A stretch of DNA of 64,000 nt from Streptomyces noursei (GTDB lineage Bacteria > Actinomycetota > Actinomycetes > Streptomycetales > Streptomycetaceae): NCBI RefSeq assembly GCF_016917755.1, contig NZ_CP070326.1, positions 4,650,001-4,714,000 of the forward strand, read 5' to 3'. Below, piece by piece: positions 8,275 through 18,208 of the stretch (position 1 is the first letter of the stretch; each line of letters starts with the position of its first letter). The notes beneath the pieces were generated by a model, which did not search any database, had not been told where the DNA came from, and saw nothing but the letters and a program-made list of their open reading frames with translations. The position numbers and the translations under genes were made by a program.

Positions 8275-8583
8275 CCGGCCCTCACCTCCTCCCGGTCTTC
8301 GCCCTGCGTTCCGAACTCCCCGGGCCGGCCGGAACGTTCCACCGCCGCCGGGTCTTCACAGGATGTCCCCGTCGTCCCCGCCATCCCCGCCGTCCGCGTC
8401 GCCCCCGCCGACCTCATCGTCTCCGCCGGCACCGACCCTCCCCTCCCGCGACCGCTTCCGATCACTTCCGGCCACTTTCAGTCGCTCCCGACCGCTCCCG
8501 ACCGCGTCCGGCCGTTCCCCACTGCTCCCGACCGCTCCGGTCGCTGCCCGCTCCGTGCCTCCTCGCCCGTTGCCCCGCTCCCG
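8275..8583. other. Intergenic region between the EccD-like and EspI-like genes
   Basis: These 309 bases carry no convincing gene. The segment is strongly strand-asymmetric and contains short imperfect direct repeats of CTCCCGACCG around 8480-8535. The ribosome site of the ATPase gene lies at its left end. Because both flanking genes read leftward, it probably holds a promoter or a processing region for the ATPase gene. No hairpin terminator stood out. Confidence 0.5.
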
Positions 8584-9699
8584 TCAGGAACCGCCCAGCA
8601 GCAGCCCGTAGAGCCCGAACGCGCCGAGGCCCACGGGGATCAGCGCCACCATGCTCACCGACTCCACCAGATCCAGCCAGCGTCGCAGCCGGTTCCGCAG
8701 CGGTTCCGGCAGCCGGACGGCGAGCGCCGCCACCGGCAGGGCGACCAGCAGGCACAGCGCGGCGAGCGCGAGCGCCGGGGCGCCGCCGTCCGTCGCGCAG
8801 AGCAGGACCAGCCGCACGCAGACGGCCGTTCCGGCGGCGAGCAGCGCGACCACCTCCACGGCCAGGGGGTAGGCGCGGGCCCGGGAGAACAGGACGACGG
8901 CCAGCAACAGGGCGGTGAGCACCGTCCAGAGTCCGGGCGCGCCCGCCGCGAGCACACCGGCCGCGCCGGCCGAGGCCGCCAGCACCACGGTGGCCGGGGC
9001 CAGTCCCCGGTGGGCGGCGGCCAGCGCGGCGGCCGCCCGGTGACGGCCGACCGTGGTGGTGCCGGCGTGCCGGTCGTCCAACCCGGTCAGCCCGGCCGCG
9101 CGCAGCGCCAGCCAGGGCAGCGACCCGAGGGCGAGGACGGAGAGGAATCCGAGGGCGACGCCGGTGCGGACCGGGTCGGTCAGGGCCAGCAGCAGCTCCC
9201 AGGTGCCCACCGTGAGCGCGAGCGTGGCCGCGCCGGTGAGGCCGCCGCGGCCGAGGCCGGTGCGGAGGCCGAGCAGGGCCAGCGCGACCGCGGCGACGAG
9301 TCCGGTGGCGGCGAGCCGGGCGGCGCCGCCGGGGGCCGCCTGCCAGGCGGCGACGATGCCGAGGGTGCCGCCGATGAGCAGCAGGGCGGTGCCGGCGGCG
9401 CGCCGGGCGGGCGCCGCGGTGAGCGCCGCGCCGCCGCCCGCGGCCAGGACGGCCGTGCCGCCCAGCCAGAGGGCGGCGCCGGCGCCGTACCAGGTGCCCG
9501 CCGCGATCCCGGCGACGGCGGCGAGCAGCACGCTCGCGGTGACCGCGGTCCGGGTCCGGCCGCGGTCGTCCCAACGCGGGCCGTCCTGGGGGCCGGCCGG
9601 GCCGGTGGGCGCCGCGGCGGGCGCCGTCGGGGCCGCGGTCCGGCCGCTGCCGCCGCGCTGTCCGGGGCCCGCGTCCGCACCCGGCGTCGCACTCGTCAT
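8584..9699 (-). CDS. EccD-like multi-span membrane protein (type VII secretion family)
   Basis: The 371-residue product has about 45 polar N-terminal residues, then about ten or eleven hydrophobic helices. It ends with the family-like segment RRWLDLVESVSMVALIPVGL followed by a final helix. EccD proteins form the membrane channel of type VII (ESX) systems. They usually carry an N-terminal ubiquitin-like domain of ~90 residues, which is missing here. The ATG at 9699 is preferred, though an in-frame GTG lies 6 bases upstream. The downstream neighbour is an EspI-like ATPase, which strengthens the call. No other ESX gene is visible, so it is either an orphan or part of a split system. An unrelated polytopic membrane protein remains possible. 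Confidence 0.65.
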   Translation of the reverse strand: MTSATPGADAGPGQRGGSGRTAAPTAPAAAPTGPAGPQDGPRWDDRGRTRTAVTASVLLAAVAGIAAGTWYGAGAALWLGGTAVLAAGGGAALTAAPARRAAGTALLLIGGTLGIVAAWQAAPGGAARLAATGLVAAVALALLGLRTGLGRGGLTGAATLALTVGTWELLLALTDPVRTGVALGFLSVLALGSLPWLALRAAGLTGLDDRHAGTTTVGRHRAAAALAAAHRGLAPATVVLAASAGAAGVLAAGAPGLWTVLTALLLAVVLFSRARAYPLAVEVVALLAAGTAVCVRLVLLCATDGGAPALALAALCLLVALPVAALAVRLPEPLRNRLRRWLDLVESVSMVALIPVGLGAFGLYGLLLGGS

Positions 9700-9868
9700 G
9701 TCCACGCGGCCGTTCTGCACCGCAACACCATACGGTCCCGGTGCCGCGCCCTGTCCACAGCGTCGCGCGCCAACCCGGGCCGCCCGGGCGGAGGGTGGGG
9801 GAAACCCCCCGCCCGCCACCCGACGGCCCCCATGGCAGAGCGGTGCCGGGCCCGGCAAGCTGGGGCGT

Positions 9869-11140
9869 ATGACGGAAAGTTCCCAGCTCGCTGCCGACAC
9901 CGACGCCGCCGACGGGGCGCCGCTCCCACCCCCGCGGGCGCCGCTCGACCGCTGGACCTGGCGGGAGATCGGATATCTGCTGGCCAACCTCCCCCTGAGC
10001 GTGACGGCGTTCGTGGTGCTGGTGGTCTGGTTGGTGCTGGGGCTCGGGCTCTCCGTCACGGTCGTCGGACTGCCGCTGCTGGCCCTGGGCCTGACGGCCT
10101 GTCGGTTCTACGGGAAGCTGGAACGGGCCCGGGCGCGGGCCTGGCTCGGGGTGGCGGTGGCCGAACCGAGCCCGCTGCGACTGAGCCAGCACGGGTTCTT
10201 CGGGTGGCTGTGGGCGCGGCTGAAGGACCCGGTGGCCTGGCGGCACGCGCTGTTCACGGTGATCCGGCTGCCGTGGGGCATCCTCACCTTCTCCCTCGTC
10301 CTGGTCTCGCTGTTCGTGGGCTGGCCGGTGCTGCCGTGGCTGGCCCGCTGGCTGTCCAACGTGGACCGGGCGATGGTGCGCGGGCTGCTGCCGCCCTCCG
10401 ACGAGCTGGAGCGGCGGATCGCGGAGCTGGAGTCGGACCGGATGACGGTCACCGACACCGCCGCCGCCGACCTGCGGCGGATCGAACGGGATCTGCACGA
10501 CGGCGCGCAGGCCCGGCTGGTGGCGCTCGCCATGGGCCTCGGCCTGGCGAAGGAGAAGCTCGCCGAGGGACAGGCCGACGAGAGCGTGGCGGCGATGGTG
10601 GACGAGGCGCACGGCGAGGTGAAGCTGGCGCTCCAGGAACTGCGCGACCTGGCCCGCGGCATCCACCCGGCGATCCTCACCGACCGCGGCCTGGGCCCGG
10701 CGCTGACGTCGCTGGCCGGGCGCTGCACGGTGCCGGTCACCGTCTCCGTGGACCTGGCCGAACGCCCCGCGCCGGCCATCGAGGGGATCGTCTACTTCAC
10801 CGTCTCCGAACTGCTGCAGAACGTCTCCAAGCACAGCGGCGCACGGCAGGCGTCGGTGGAGGTGTGGCGGGTGGAGGGGGGCGGGCCCGCAGGGCCCTCG
10901 GGCAAGGGCGGTGGTGGGCGACGGGAGGGAAAGCTGCTGCTCCAGGTGCAGGACGACGGGAGGGGCGGCGCGCGGCTCGACGGCGGCAGCGGGATGGCCG
11001 GACTCGCGGACCGACTGGGGTCGGTGGACGGGCTGTTCGTGCTGGATTCGCCGGCGGGCGGGCCGACCCGGGTGACGGCGGAGGTGCCGTGGCGCCCGCG
11101 GCCGGAGACGGGGGCGGCACCGGGCGCGGGCCGACGCTGA
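9869..11140 (+). CDS. Sensor histidine kinase (HisKA_3 type with putative-sensor membrane domain), copy 1
   Basis: The 423-residue two-component kinase has a membrane sensor domain (about residues 28-165, four helices, Streptomyces 'Sensor' family). A HisKA_3 dimerisation domain follows, with phospho-acceptor His210 in ERDLHDGAQARLVALAM, then a HATPase domain (N-box SELLQNVSKHSG; G-box DDGRGG). It is the closest paralogue of the next gene and shares long identical stretches in the catalytic half. Relative to that paralogue it has an extra Gly/Arg-rich stretch of about 17 residues between the N- and G-boxes, encoded by a repeat described separately. It starts at ATG 9869, divergent from the EccD-like gene. 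The stimulus is unknown. Confidence 0.93.
   Translation: MTESSQLAADTDAADGAPLPPPRAPLDRWTWREIGYLLANLPLSVTAFVVLVVWLVLGLGLSVTVVGLPLLALGLTACRFYGKLERARARAWLGVAVAEPSPLRLSQHGFFGWLWARLKDPVAWRHALFTVIRLPWGILTFSLVLVSLFVGWPVLPWLARWLSNVDRAMVRGLLPPSDELERRIAELESDRMTVTDTAAADLRRIERDLHDGAQARLVALAMGLGLAKEKLAEGQADESVAAMVDEAHGEVKLALQELRDLARGIHPAILTDRGLGPALTSLAGRCTVPVTVSVDLAERPAPAIEGIVYFTVSELLQNVSKHSGARQASVEVWRVEGGGPAGPSGKGGGGRREGKLLLQVQDDGRGGARLDGGSGMAGLADRLGSVDGLFVLDSPAGGPTRVTAEVPWRPRPETGAAPGAGRR
10905..10925 (+). repeat. 21-base exact repeat inside sensor kinase 1 (partner at 34985-35005)
   Basis: The core is GGGCGGTGGTGGGCGACGGG. It lies in the Gly-rich insert that distinguishes kinase 1 from its otherwise colinear paralogue, which supports insertion of this element after duplication (or precise loss from copy 2). 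Confidence 0.8.
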
Positions 11141-11154
11141 GCGGGGCGCGGCCC

Positions 11155-11188
11155 CTTCCGCCGGGGTGGGGAAAACCCCCGGCGGAAG
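11155..11188 (+). terminator. Hairpin between the two sensor kinase genes
   Basis: A perfect 12-bp stem, CTTCCGCCGGGG against CCCCGGCGGAAG with a 10-base loop, begins 14 bases after the kinase 1 stop. It lacks a T-run, as is common for Streptomyces terminators. A related GGGTGGGGGAAACCCCC hairpin (about 9785-9815) precedes kinase 1, so this may instead be part of a duplicated leader. Confidence 0.55.
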
Positions 11189-11324
11189 ACTGCGAGCACC
11201 CTCATGGCCCGGGCGGCGCCCGTCGCCGACCCTGGAGGGAGCCGGCCAGGGCCGGTCGGGAACCGCCGGAACCGCCGGAATCGCCGGCACGGACGCCACG
11301 GCAGAACGGACGGACGAGACAGAC

Positions 11325-12653
11325 ATGGACACCGCGTACTCCGCGCACCCCACCCGCCCACCGCGGCCCCGCGGCCACCGGGTGCCGGTGGGGCTGCGCG
11401 CCCCCTTCGCCGGGCGCACCTGGCGGGAGTTCCTCCACCTCTGCCTGAGCCTCCCGGTGGCCAGCGTGATGTTCGGCTACGCGGTCGCCGTGGTCTCGAC
11501 GAGCGCCGGCCTGCTGATCACGTTCCTGGGCATCCCGGTGCTGGCCGGCGGGCTGGCCGGCGCCCGTGGGCTGGGCGCCCTGGAGCGGGCCCGGGCCCGG
11601 GCGCTGCTGGGGCTGGACGTGGCCGCCCCGGAGCCGCTGCGCCCCTCGAAGCCCGGCCTGATGGCGTGGGTCGGGGCGGTCCTCAAGAGCGGGGCGTCCT
11701 GGCGGCACCTGCTCTATGCGTTCGTGCACTTCCCGTGGGCGCTGTTCGCGTTCGTCGGCTCGGTGACGTTCTGGTCGGTGGGCTGGGCGCTGCTGAGCTT
11801 CCCGTTCTGGTACTGGCTCGCCCCCTCGTACGCCTCCCTGCCGGGGATCCAGCTGTGGGGGGACGGGACCACCGTCCTGTATGTGAGCCCGACGGTGGCG
11901 GCCATGGTGAGCGGGGTGTTCGGGCTGCTGATGGTGCTGGCCGGGCCGTGGGTGTTCCGCGGGCTGACGCAGGTGGACCGGCTGCTGGTGCGCGGGCTGC
12001 TGGGGCCGTCGCCGCTGGCCACCCGGGTCATCGAGCTGGAGTCGGACCGCGGGGTGGTGGTGGACACCGCCGCCGCCGACCTGCGGCGCATCGAGCGCGA
12101 CCTGCACGACGGGGCGCAGGCCCGGCTGGTGGCGCTGGCGATGGACCTCGGGCTGGCCAAGGAGAAGCTGGCCGCGGACCCGCAGGCGGCGGCGCGGATG
12201 GTGGACGAGGCGCACGGCGAGGTGAAGGTCGCGCTCCAGGAGCTGCGCGACCTGGCCCGCGGCATCCACCCGGCGATCCTCACCGACCGCGGCCTGGGCC
12301 CGGCGCTGTCCGCGCTGGCCGGCCGGTGCACGGTGCCGGTCACCGTCGAGGTGGACCTGGACCGCCGCCCGGCCCCGGCCATCGAGGGGATCGCCTACTT
12401 CACCGTCTCCGAACTGCTCCAGAACGTCGCCAAGCACAGCGGGGCGGACCGTGCGGCGGTGGACGTCTGGCACACCGCGGACCAGCTGATGCTGATGGTG
12501 TCGGACAACGGCCGGGGCGGGGCGAGCACCGAGGCCGGCGGCGGGCTGGCCGGGCTCGCCGAGCGGTTGGGCTCCGTCGACGGCCTGCTGGTCGTGGACT
12601 CCCCGGCGGGCGGCCCGACCACGGTCACCGCCGAGCTGCCCTGGCGCGGCTGA
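11325..12653 (+). CDS. Sensor histidine kinase (HisKA_3 type with putative-sensor membrane domain), copy 2
   Basis: The 442-residue paralogue of the preceding kinase has the same order: a membrane sensor region with about four helices (residues 35-215), HisKA_3 with His261 in ERDLHDGAQARLVALAM, and a HATPase domain (SELLQNVAKHSG; DNGRGG). The sensor loop between the third and fourth helices is longer than in copy 1, so the two may sense different inputs while feeding the same regulator. The ATG at 11325 is chosen because the preceding 53 in-frame codons are Gly/Thr/Pro-rich and read through the hairpin at 11155-11188. Family assignment is secure; the start is less so. Confidence 0.92.
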   Translation: MDTAYSAHPTRPPRPRGHRVPVGLRAPFAGRTWREFLHLCLSLPVASVMFGYAVAVVSTSAGLLITFLGIPVLAGGLAGARGLGALERARARALLGLDVAAPEPLRPSKPGLMAWVGAVLKSGASWRHLLYAFVHFPWALFAFVGSVTFWSVGWALLSFPFWYWLAPSYASLPGIQLWGDGTTVLYVSPTVAAMVSGVFGLLMVLAGPWVFRGLTQVDRLLVRGLLGPSPLATRVIELESDRGVVVDTAAADLRRIERDLHDGAQARLVALAMDLGLAKEKLAADPQAAARMVDEAHGEVKVALQELRDLARGIHPAILTDRGLGPALSALAGRCTVPVTVEVDLDRRPAPAIEGIAYFTVSELLQNVAKHSGADRAAVDVWHTADQLMLMVSDNGRGGASTEAGGGLAGLAERLGSVDGLLVVDSPAGGPTTVTAELPWRG

Positions 12654-12737
12654 TCGGCGACCGGCGACCGAATCACCGGACGACCGGCGGACGACCAACG
12701 GGGAGCGACCAGGGAGAACGATCGGAGGACACGATCG

Positions 12738-12770
12738 GGGTGGGGCCGGGACGGGGGTCCGGCCCCACCC
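12738..12770 (+). terminator. Terminator-like hairpin after kinase 2
   Basis: A perfect 12-bp stem, GGGTGGGGCCGG against CCGGCCCCACCC with a 9-base loop, is followed by GCCTTTCCCC. It lies between kinase 2 and the response regulator, suggesting the regulator is at least partly transcribed from its own promoter within 12771-12958. Confidence 0.7.
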
Positions 12771-12958
12771 GCCTTTCCCCGGCCACCGCCCCACCCCCGT
12801 CCTCTCCTCTCCCCTCCCCTTCCTCTCCTTTTCCTCCCCCGTTTTCCGCGCCGCCCCGCGTCGTTCCTCTTCTCCCCCTCACCCGCCCGCCGCGTTCCGG
12901 ATGCTGGAATGCTGGGGGACGGCAGGCTGGACCGTAGGAAACGTGGGGAAACGAGGTC

Positions 12959-13648
12959 GTGGGGGACGTGTCGGTCGTGGAGGACAGGGTGCGGGTGGTC
13001 ATCGCCGAGGACTCGGTGCTGTTGCGGGAGGGGCTGACGCGGTTGCTGACCGACCGCGGGCACGAGGTCGTGGCGGGCGTGGGCGACGGCGAGGCGCTGG
13101 TGAAGACGGTCGCCGAGCTGGCCGCCGCGGGCGCCCCGCCGGACGTGGTGGTGGCGGACGTGCGGATGCCGCCGACCCACACCGACGAGGGCGTGCGGGC
13201 CGCGCTCCGGCTGCGGCGGGACCACCCCGGGGTCGCCGTGCTGGTGCTGTCGCAGTATGTGGAGGAGCAGTACGCGACCGAGCTGCTGGCCGGGTCGAGC
13301 CGGGGCATCGGTTATCTGCTCAAGGACCGGGTCGCCGAGGTGCGGGAGTTCGTGGACGCGGTGGTCCGGGTGGCCCGCGGCGGCACCGCGCTGGATCCGG
13401 AGGTGGTGGCGCAGCTGCTGGGCCGCAGCCGCAAGCAGGACGTGCTGGCGCACCTGACGCCGCGGGAGCGCGAGGTGCTGGGGCTGATGGCCGAGGGGCG
13501 GACCAACGCGGCGATCGCCCGGCAGCTGGTGGTCAGCGACGGCGCGGTCGAGAAGCACGTCAGCAACATCTTCCTGAAGCTGGGGCTGACGCCGAGTGAC
13601 GGGGATCACCGTAGGGTGCTCGCGGTCCTCACCTACCTCAATTCCTAG
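12959..13648 (+). CDS. NarL/FixJ-family response regulator
   Basis: The 229-residue response regulator has a receiver domain at residues ~11-130, with phospho-acceptor Asp67 in VVVADVRMPP and the switch Lys in YLLKDRV. A LuxR-type helix-turn-helix follows (about residues 155-215), containing LTPREREVLGLMAEGRTNAA and VEKHVSNIFLKLGL. It lies 305 bases after the second kinase and is the only regulator in the locus, so it probably serves both kinases. The GTG at 12959 is used here; a GTG 9 bases downstream with a G-rich leader is an equally possible start. Targets are not deducible; korA immediately downstream is a candidate by position only. Confidence 0.93.
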   Translation: MGDVSVVEDRVRVVIAEDSVLLREGLTRLLTDRGHEVVAGVGDGEALVKTVAELAAAGAPPDVVVADVRMPPTHTDEGVRAALRLRRDHPGVAVLVLSQYVEEQYATELLAGSSRGIGYLLKDRVAEVREFVDAVVRVARGGTALDPEVVAQLLGRSRKQDVLAHLTPREREVLGLMAEGRTNAAIARQLVVSDGAVEKHVSNIFLKLGLTPSDGDHRRVLAVLTYLNS

Positions 13649-13955
13649 CGACCTGACACCCTGTCAGATATCCGCGATGTACCGATCCACCAGCAGCTGA
13701 GGGGCAGGACGTAGAACGATGGTCCTAGCACCAATGGACGAGGTCGGTGCGTCACGGGGGCGGGGGCGACGAGGGCAGTGATTCGATGACAAACCATGAC
13801 AGAACGGTGTCTCATCCTGACGTCCACGATATGGCCGGACCAGGGAAGGGCACCCTTACCCAAGTACGATGGTTATGGGACAACCGGTCGGTACGACCCG
13901 TCCCACGCCCTGCGTCCGGCGGGGACGCCGCACCCCTTGAGGGAGGTCCGAAGCA
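13649..13955. promoter_or_regulatory. Intergenic region upstream of korA with an inverted repeat
   Basis: These 307 bases hold no gene. A perfect inverted repeat, CTGACA-CCC-TGTCAG, lies at 13653-13667, five bases after the response-regulator stop. Its short stem suggests an operator more than a terminator. The region is locally less GC-rich, consistent with a promoter, and ends in the korA ribosome site GGGAGG about 13940. Confidence 0.5.
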
Positions 13956-15900
13956 GTGACCAGCCAGGTCAGTAGCACAGCCGAACAGGCCGACGGAGCG
14001 CTAGTCGGGGAACAGCGCACGTCCGGCGACGGCGGCCCGGGCAAGGAAGTCCGGCGCCTGGACCGGGTGATCATCCGGTTCGCCGGCGACTCCGGTGACG
14101 GTATGCAGCTCACCGGTGACCGTTTCACCTCCGAGACGGCGTCGTTCGGCAACGACCTGTCGACGCTGCCCAACTTCCCCGCCGAGATCCGGGCCCCTGC
14201 CGGAACCCTCCCGGGCGTCTCCAGCTTCCAGCTGCACTTCGCCGACCACGACATCCTCACCCCCGGTGACGCGCCGAACGTCCTGGTGGCCATGAACCCG
14301 GCCGCGCTGAAGGCCAACATCGGCGACGTGCCGCGCGGCGCGGAGATCATCGTCAACACCGACGAGTTCACCAAGCGCCCGATGGCGAAGGTCGGCTACG
14401 ACTCCAACCCGTTGGAGGACGGCTCGCTGTCGGCGTACAACGTCCACCCGGTGCCGCTGACGACGCTGACCATCGAGGCGCTCAAGGACTTCGGGCTCTC
14501 CCGCAAGGAGGCCGAGCGCAGCAAGAACATGTTCGCGCTGGGCCTGCTGTCGTGGATGTACCACCGGCCGACCGAGGGCACCGAGAAGTTCCTGCGGGCG
14601 AAGTTCGCCAAGAAGCCGAACATCGCCGAGGCGAACGTCACCGCCTTCCGGGCGGGCTGGAACTTCGGCGAGACCACCGAGGACTTCGCCACCTCCTACG
14701 AGGTCGCGCCGGCCACCGCCGCCTTCCCGACCGGCACCTACCGCAACATCTCCGGCAACCTCGCGCTGTCGTACGGCCTGATCGCCGCCGCGCGCCAGGC
14801 CGACCTGCCGCTGTACCTGGGCTCGTACCCGATCACCCCGGCCTCCGACATCCTGCACGAGCTGTCCAAGCACAAGAACTTCGGTGTGCGGACGTTCCAG
14901 GCGGAGGACGAGATCGCGGGCATCGGCGCGGCGCTGGGCGCGGCGTTCGGCGGCTCGCTGGCGGTCACCACGACCTCCGGCCCGGGCGTGGCGCTGAAGT
15001 CCGAGACCATCGGCCTCGCGGTGAGCCTGGAGCTCCCGCTGCTGATCGTGGACATCCAGCGCGGCGGGCCCTCCACCGGCCTGCCCACCAAGACCGAGCA
15101 GGCCGACCTGCTCCAGGCGATGTACGGGCGCAACGGCGAGGCCCCGGTGCCGATCGTGGCCCCGAAGACGCCCGCCGACTGCTTCGACGCGGCACTGGAC
15201 GCGGCCCGGATCGCGCTCACCTACCGCACCCCGGTCTTCCTGCTCTCCGACGGCTACCTGGCCAACGGCTCGGAGCCCTGGCGGATCCCCGAGGTCGACG
15301 AACTCCCCGACCTGCGGGTGCAGTTCGCCACCGGCCCCAACCACGAGCTGGCGGACGGCACCGAGGTGTTCTGGCCGTACAAGCGCGACCCGGAGACCCT
15401 CGCCCGGCCCTGGGCCGTCCCCGGCACGCCCGGCCTGGAGCACCGCATCGGCGGCATCGAGAAGCAGGACGGCACCGGCAACATCTCCTACGACCCGGCC
15501 AACCACGACTTCATGGTCCGCACCCGCCAGGCGAAGGTGGACGGCGTCACCGTCCCCGACGTCGAGGTGGACGACCCGGTGGACGAGACCGGACAGGGCG
15601 CGAGCACCCTCGTCCTGGGCTGGGGGTCGACCTACGGGCCTATCACCGCGGCGGTCCGGCGGGTCCGCGGCGCGGGGCAGCGGATCGCCCAGGCGCACCT
15701 GCGCCACCTCAACCCCTTCCCGGGGAATCTGGGCGAGGTCCTGGCGCGTTACGACAAGGTGGTCGTGCCGGAGATGAACCTCGGTCAGCTCGCCACTCTG
15801 CTGCGCGCCAAGTACCTCGTCGATGCGCGCTCGCACACCCAGGTCAGCGGGATGCCGTTCAAGGCGGAGCAACTCGCGGAGGTCCTTAAGGAGGCCATCA

Positions 15901-15908
<8 letters not shown>
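13956..15908 (+). CDS. korA: 2-oxoglutarate:ferredoxin oxidoreductase, alpha subunit (gamma-alpha fusion)
   Basis: KorA pairs with KorB to oxidatively decarboxylate 2-oxoglutarate (or a related 2-oxoacid) to the acyl-CoA while reducing ferredoxin. The 650-residue chain joins a gamma domain (about residues 35-225, beginning VIIRFAGDSGDGMQLTGDRF) to an alpha pyrimidine-binding domain. The alpha part has LGSYPITPASDILHELS, an acidic QAEDEIAGIGAA stretch and TTSGPGVALKSE. The GTG at 13956 has a good ribosome site. The stop overlaps the korB ATG by 8 bases (ATGACTGA), so the two are translationally coupled. This two-subunit form is the actinobacterial KorAB type. Strict substrate choice cannot be read from sequence. 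Confidence 0.95.
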
Positions 15909-16995
<1,087 letters not shown>

Positions 16996-17020
16996 CCGAC
17001 GCACCGGCCGGACCCCTCCC

Positions 17021-17068
17021 GCGGGTGTCCGTGGGGAGCGCCTTGCGGCGTTCTCCGCGGGCACCCGC
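17021..17068 (+). terminator. Terminator of korAB
   Basis: A long stem begins GCGGGTG and closes CACCCGC, with inner pairing CCG/CGG and GGAGCGCC/GGCGTTCTCC around a TTGC loop. It lies 26 bases after the korB stop. Confidence 0.75.
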
Positions 17069-17185
17069 GCGTGCGTTCCGAGCCCTTCACACTCCTGTCA
17101 TGACCGTCTTACGAAACGGACATGACAGGAACGGCGGACGGCGCTACCTTGCACAGCATCGACCGCGCACGACCAGGAGGGCCCC

Positions 17186-18208
17186 TTGCCGCCTCGAACC
17201 GACCAGCGAGCCGGCCTCGCATACGGCCTCGCCGCCTACACCATGTGGGGTCTGCTGCCGCTCTACTGGCACCTGTTGGGCGCCGCCGCGCCGTCCGAGA
17301 TCCTCGCCCACCGGATGCTGTGGTCGCTGCCGGTCGCCCTGGTCATCCTGGCCGCGCTGCGCCGCTGGTCCTGGATACGCCCGCTGCTGCGGCAGCCCAA
17401 GAGGCTCGGGCTGGTCCTGGTCTGCGCCGTGGTGATCTCGCTGAACTGGTACCTCTACATCTGGGCGGTCAACGCCGGGCACGTCCTCGAAGCCTCGCTC
17501 GGATACTTCATCAACCCGCTGGTGAGCATCGCGTTCGGGGTGCTGGTGCTGCGCGAGCGGCTGCGGCCGCTGCAGTGGGCCGCGGTGGGCGTCGGCGCCG
17601 TCGCCGTCGTGGTGATGACCATCGCCTACGGCCGGATGCCCTGGATCGCGCTCGGGCTGGCCCTGTCGTTCGCGACGTACGGGCTGGTGAAGAAGGGCAT
17701 CAAGCTCGACGGGATCGAGGGCTTCAGCGCCGAGACCGCCCTCCAGGCGCTGCCGGCGCTGGGCTTCCTGATCTACCTCGGGGTGCACGGCGAGTCCTCC
17801 TTCGTCACCGGCGGGACGGGGCAGGCGCTGCTGCTCGCGGGGTGCGGGATCGCGACCGCGGTGCCGCTGATCTGCTTCGGCGCCTCGGCGGTGCGGCTGC
17901 CGCTGACCACCGTCGGGATGCTCCAGTACCTGGCGCCGACCTTCCAGTTCCTGCTGGGCCTGACGGTCTTCCACGAGGAGATGCCGCCGGAGCGCTGGGC
18001 CGGCTTCGCGCTGGTGTGGGCGGCACTGGTGGTGCTGACCTGGGACGCGCTGCGGACCGCCCGGCGGGCGCGATCCGAGCTGGCCGCCGCGGGCGCGCGG
18101 GCCGGCGAAGCGGTCGCGGCGCAGGCGGCGCAGGCCACGCAGGCCGGGCCCGCCGCCGCGGACCGGACCGCCCCGGAGCCGGACGCGCCGGGATCCGTCA
18201 GGCCGTGA
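17186..18208 (+). CDS. rarD: RarD-type EamA family transporter
   Basis: The 340-residue, ten-helix drug/metabolite transporter of the EamA superfamily shows the RarD signature near the N-terminus (YGLAAYTMWGLLPLYWHLL). It also has ISLNWYLYIWAVNAGHVLEA and the second-repeat segment TTVGMLQYLAPTFQFLLGL. Substrates of this subfamily are mostly unknown; RarD was named for chloramphenicol sensitivity. The C-terminal ~45 residues are an Ala-rich cytoplasmic tail. The start is TTG at 17186, chosen because AGGAGG lies 6 bases upstream. The gene converges on the ABC permease and the coding ends overlap by 11 bases. Confidence 0.92.
   Translation: MPPRTDQRAGLAYGLAAYTMWGLLPLYWHLLGAAAPSEILAHRMLWSLPVALVILAALRRWSWIRPLLRQPKRLGLVLVCAVVISLNWYLYIWAVNAGHVLEASLGYFINPLVSIAFGVLVLRERLRPLQWAAVGVGAVAVVVMTIAYGRMPWIALGLALSFATYGLVKKGIKLDGIEGFSAETALQALPALGFLIYLGVHGESSFVTGGTGQALLLAGCGIATAVPLICFGASAVRLPLTTVGMLQYLAPTFQFLLGLTVFHEEMPPERWAGFALVWAALVVLTWDALRTARRARSELAAAGARAGEAVAAQAAQATQAGPAAADRTAPEPDAPGSVRP

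Noticed and set aside
8258..8611. Pro/Ser-rich plus-strand frame between the EspI-like and EccD-like genes
   Set aside because: The low-complexity translation of C-rich intergenic DNA overlaps the ATPase start and has no ribosome site.
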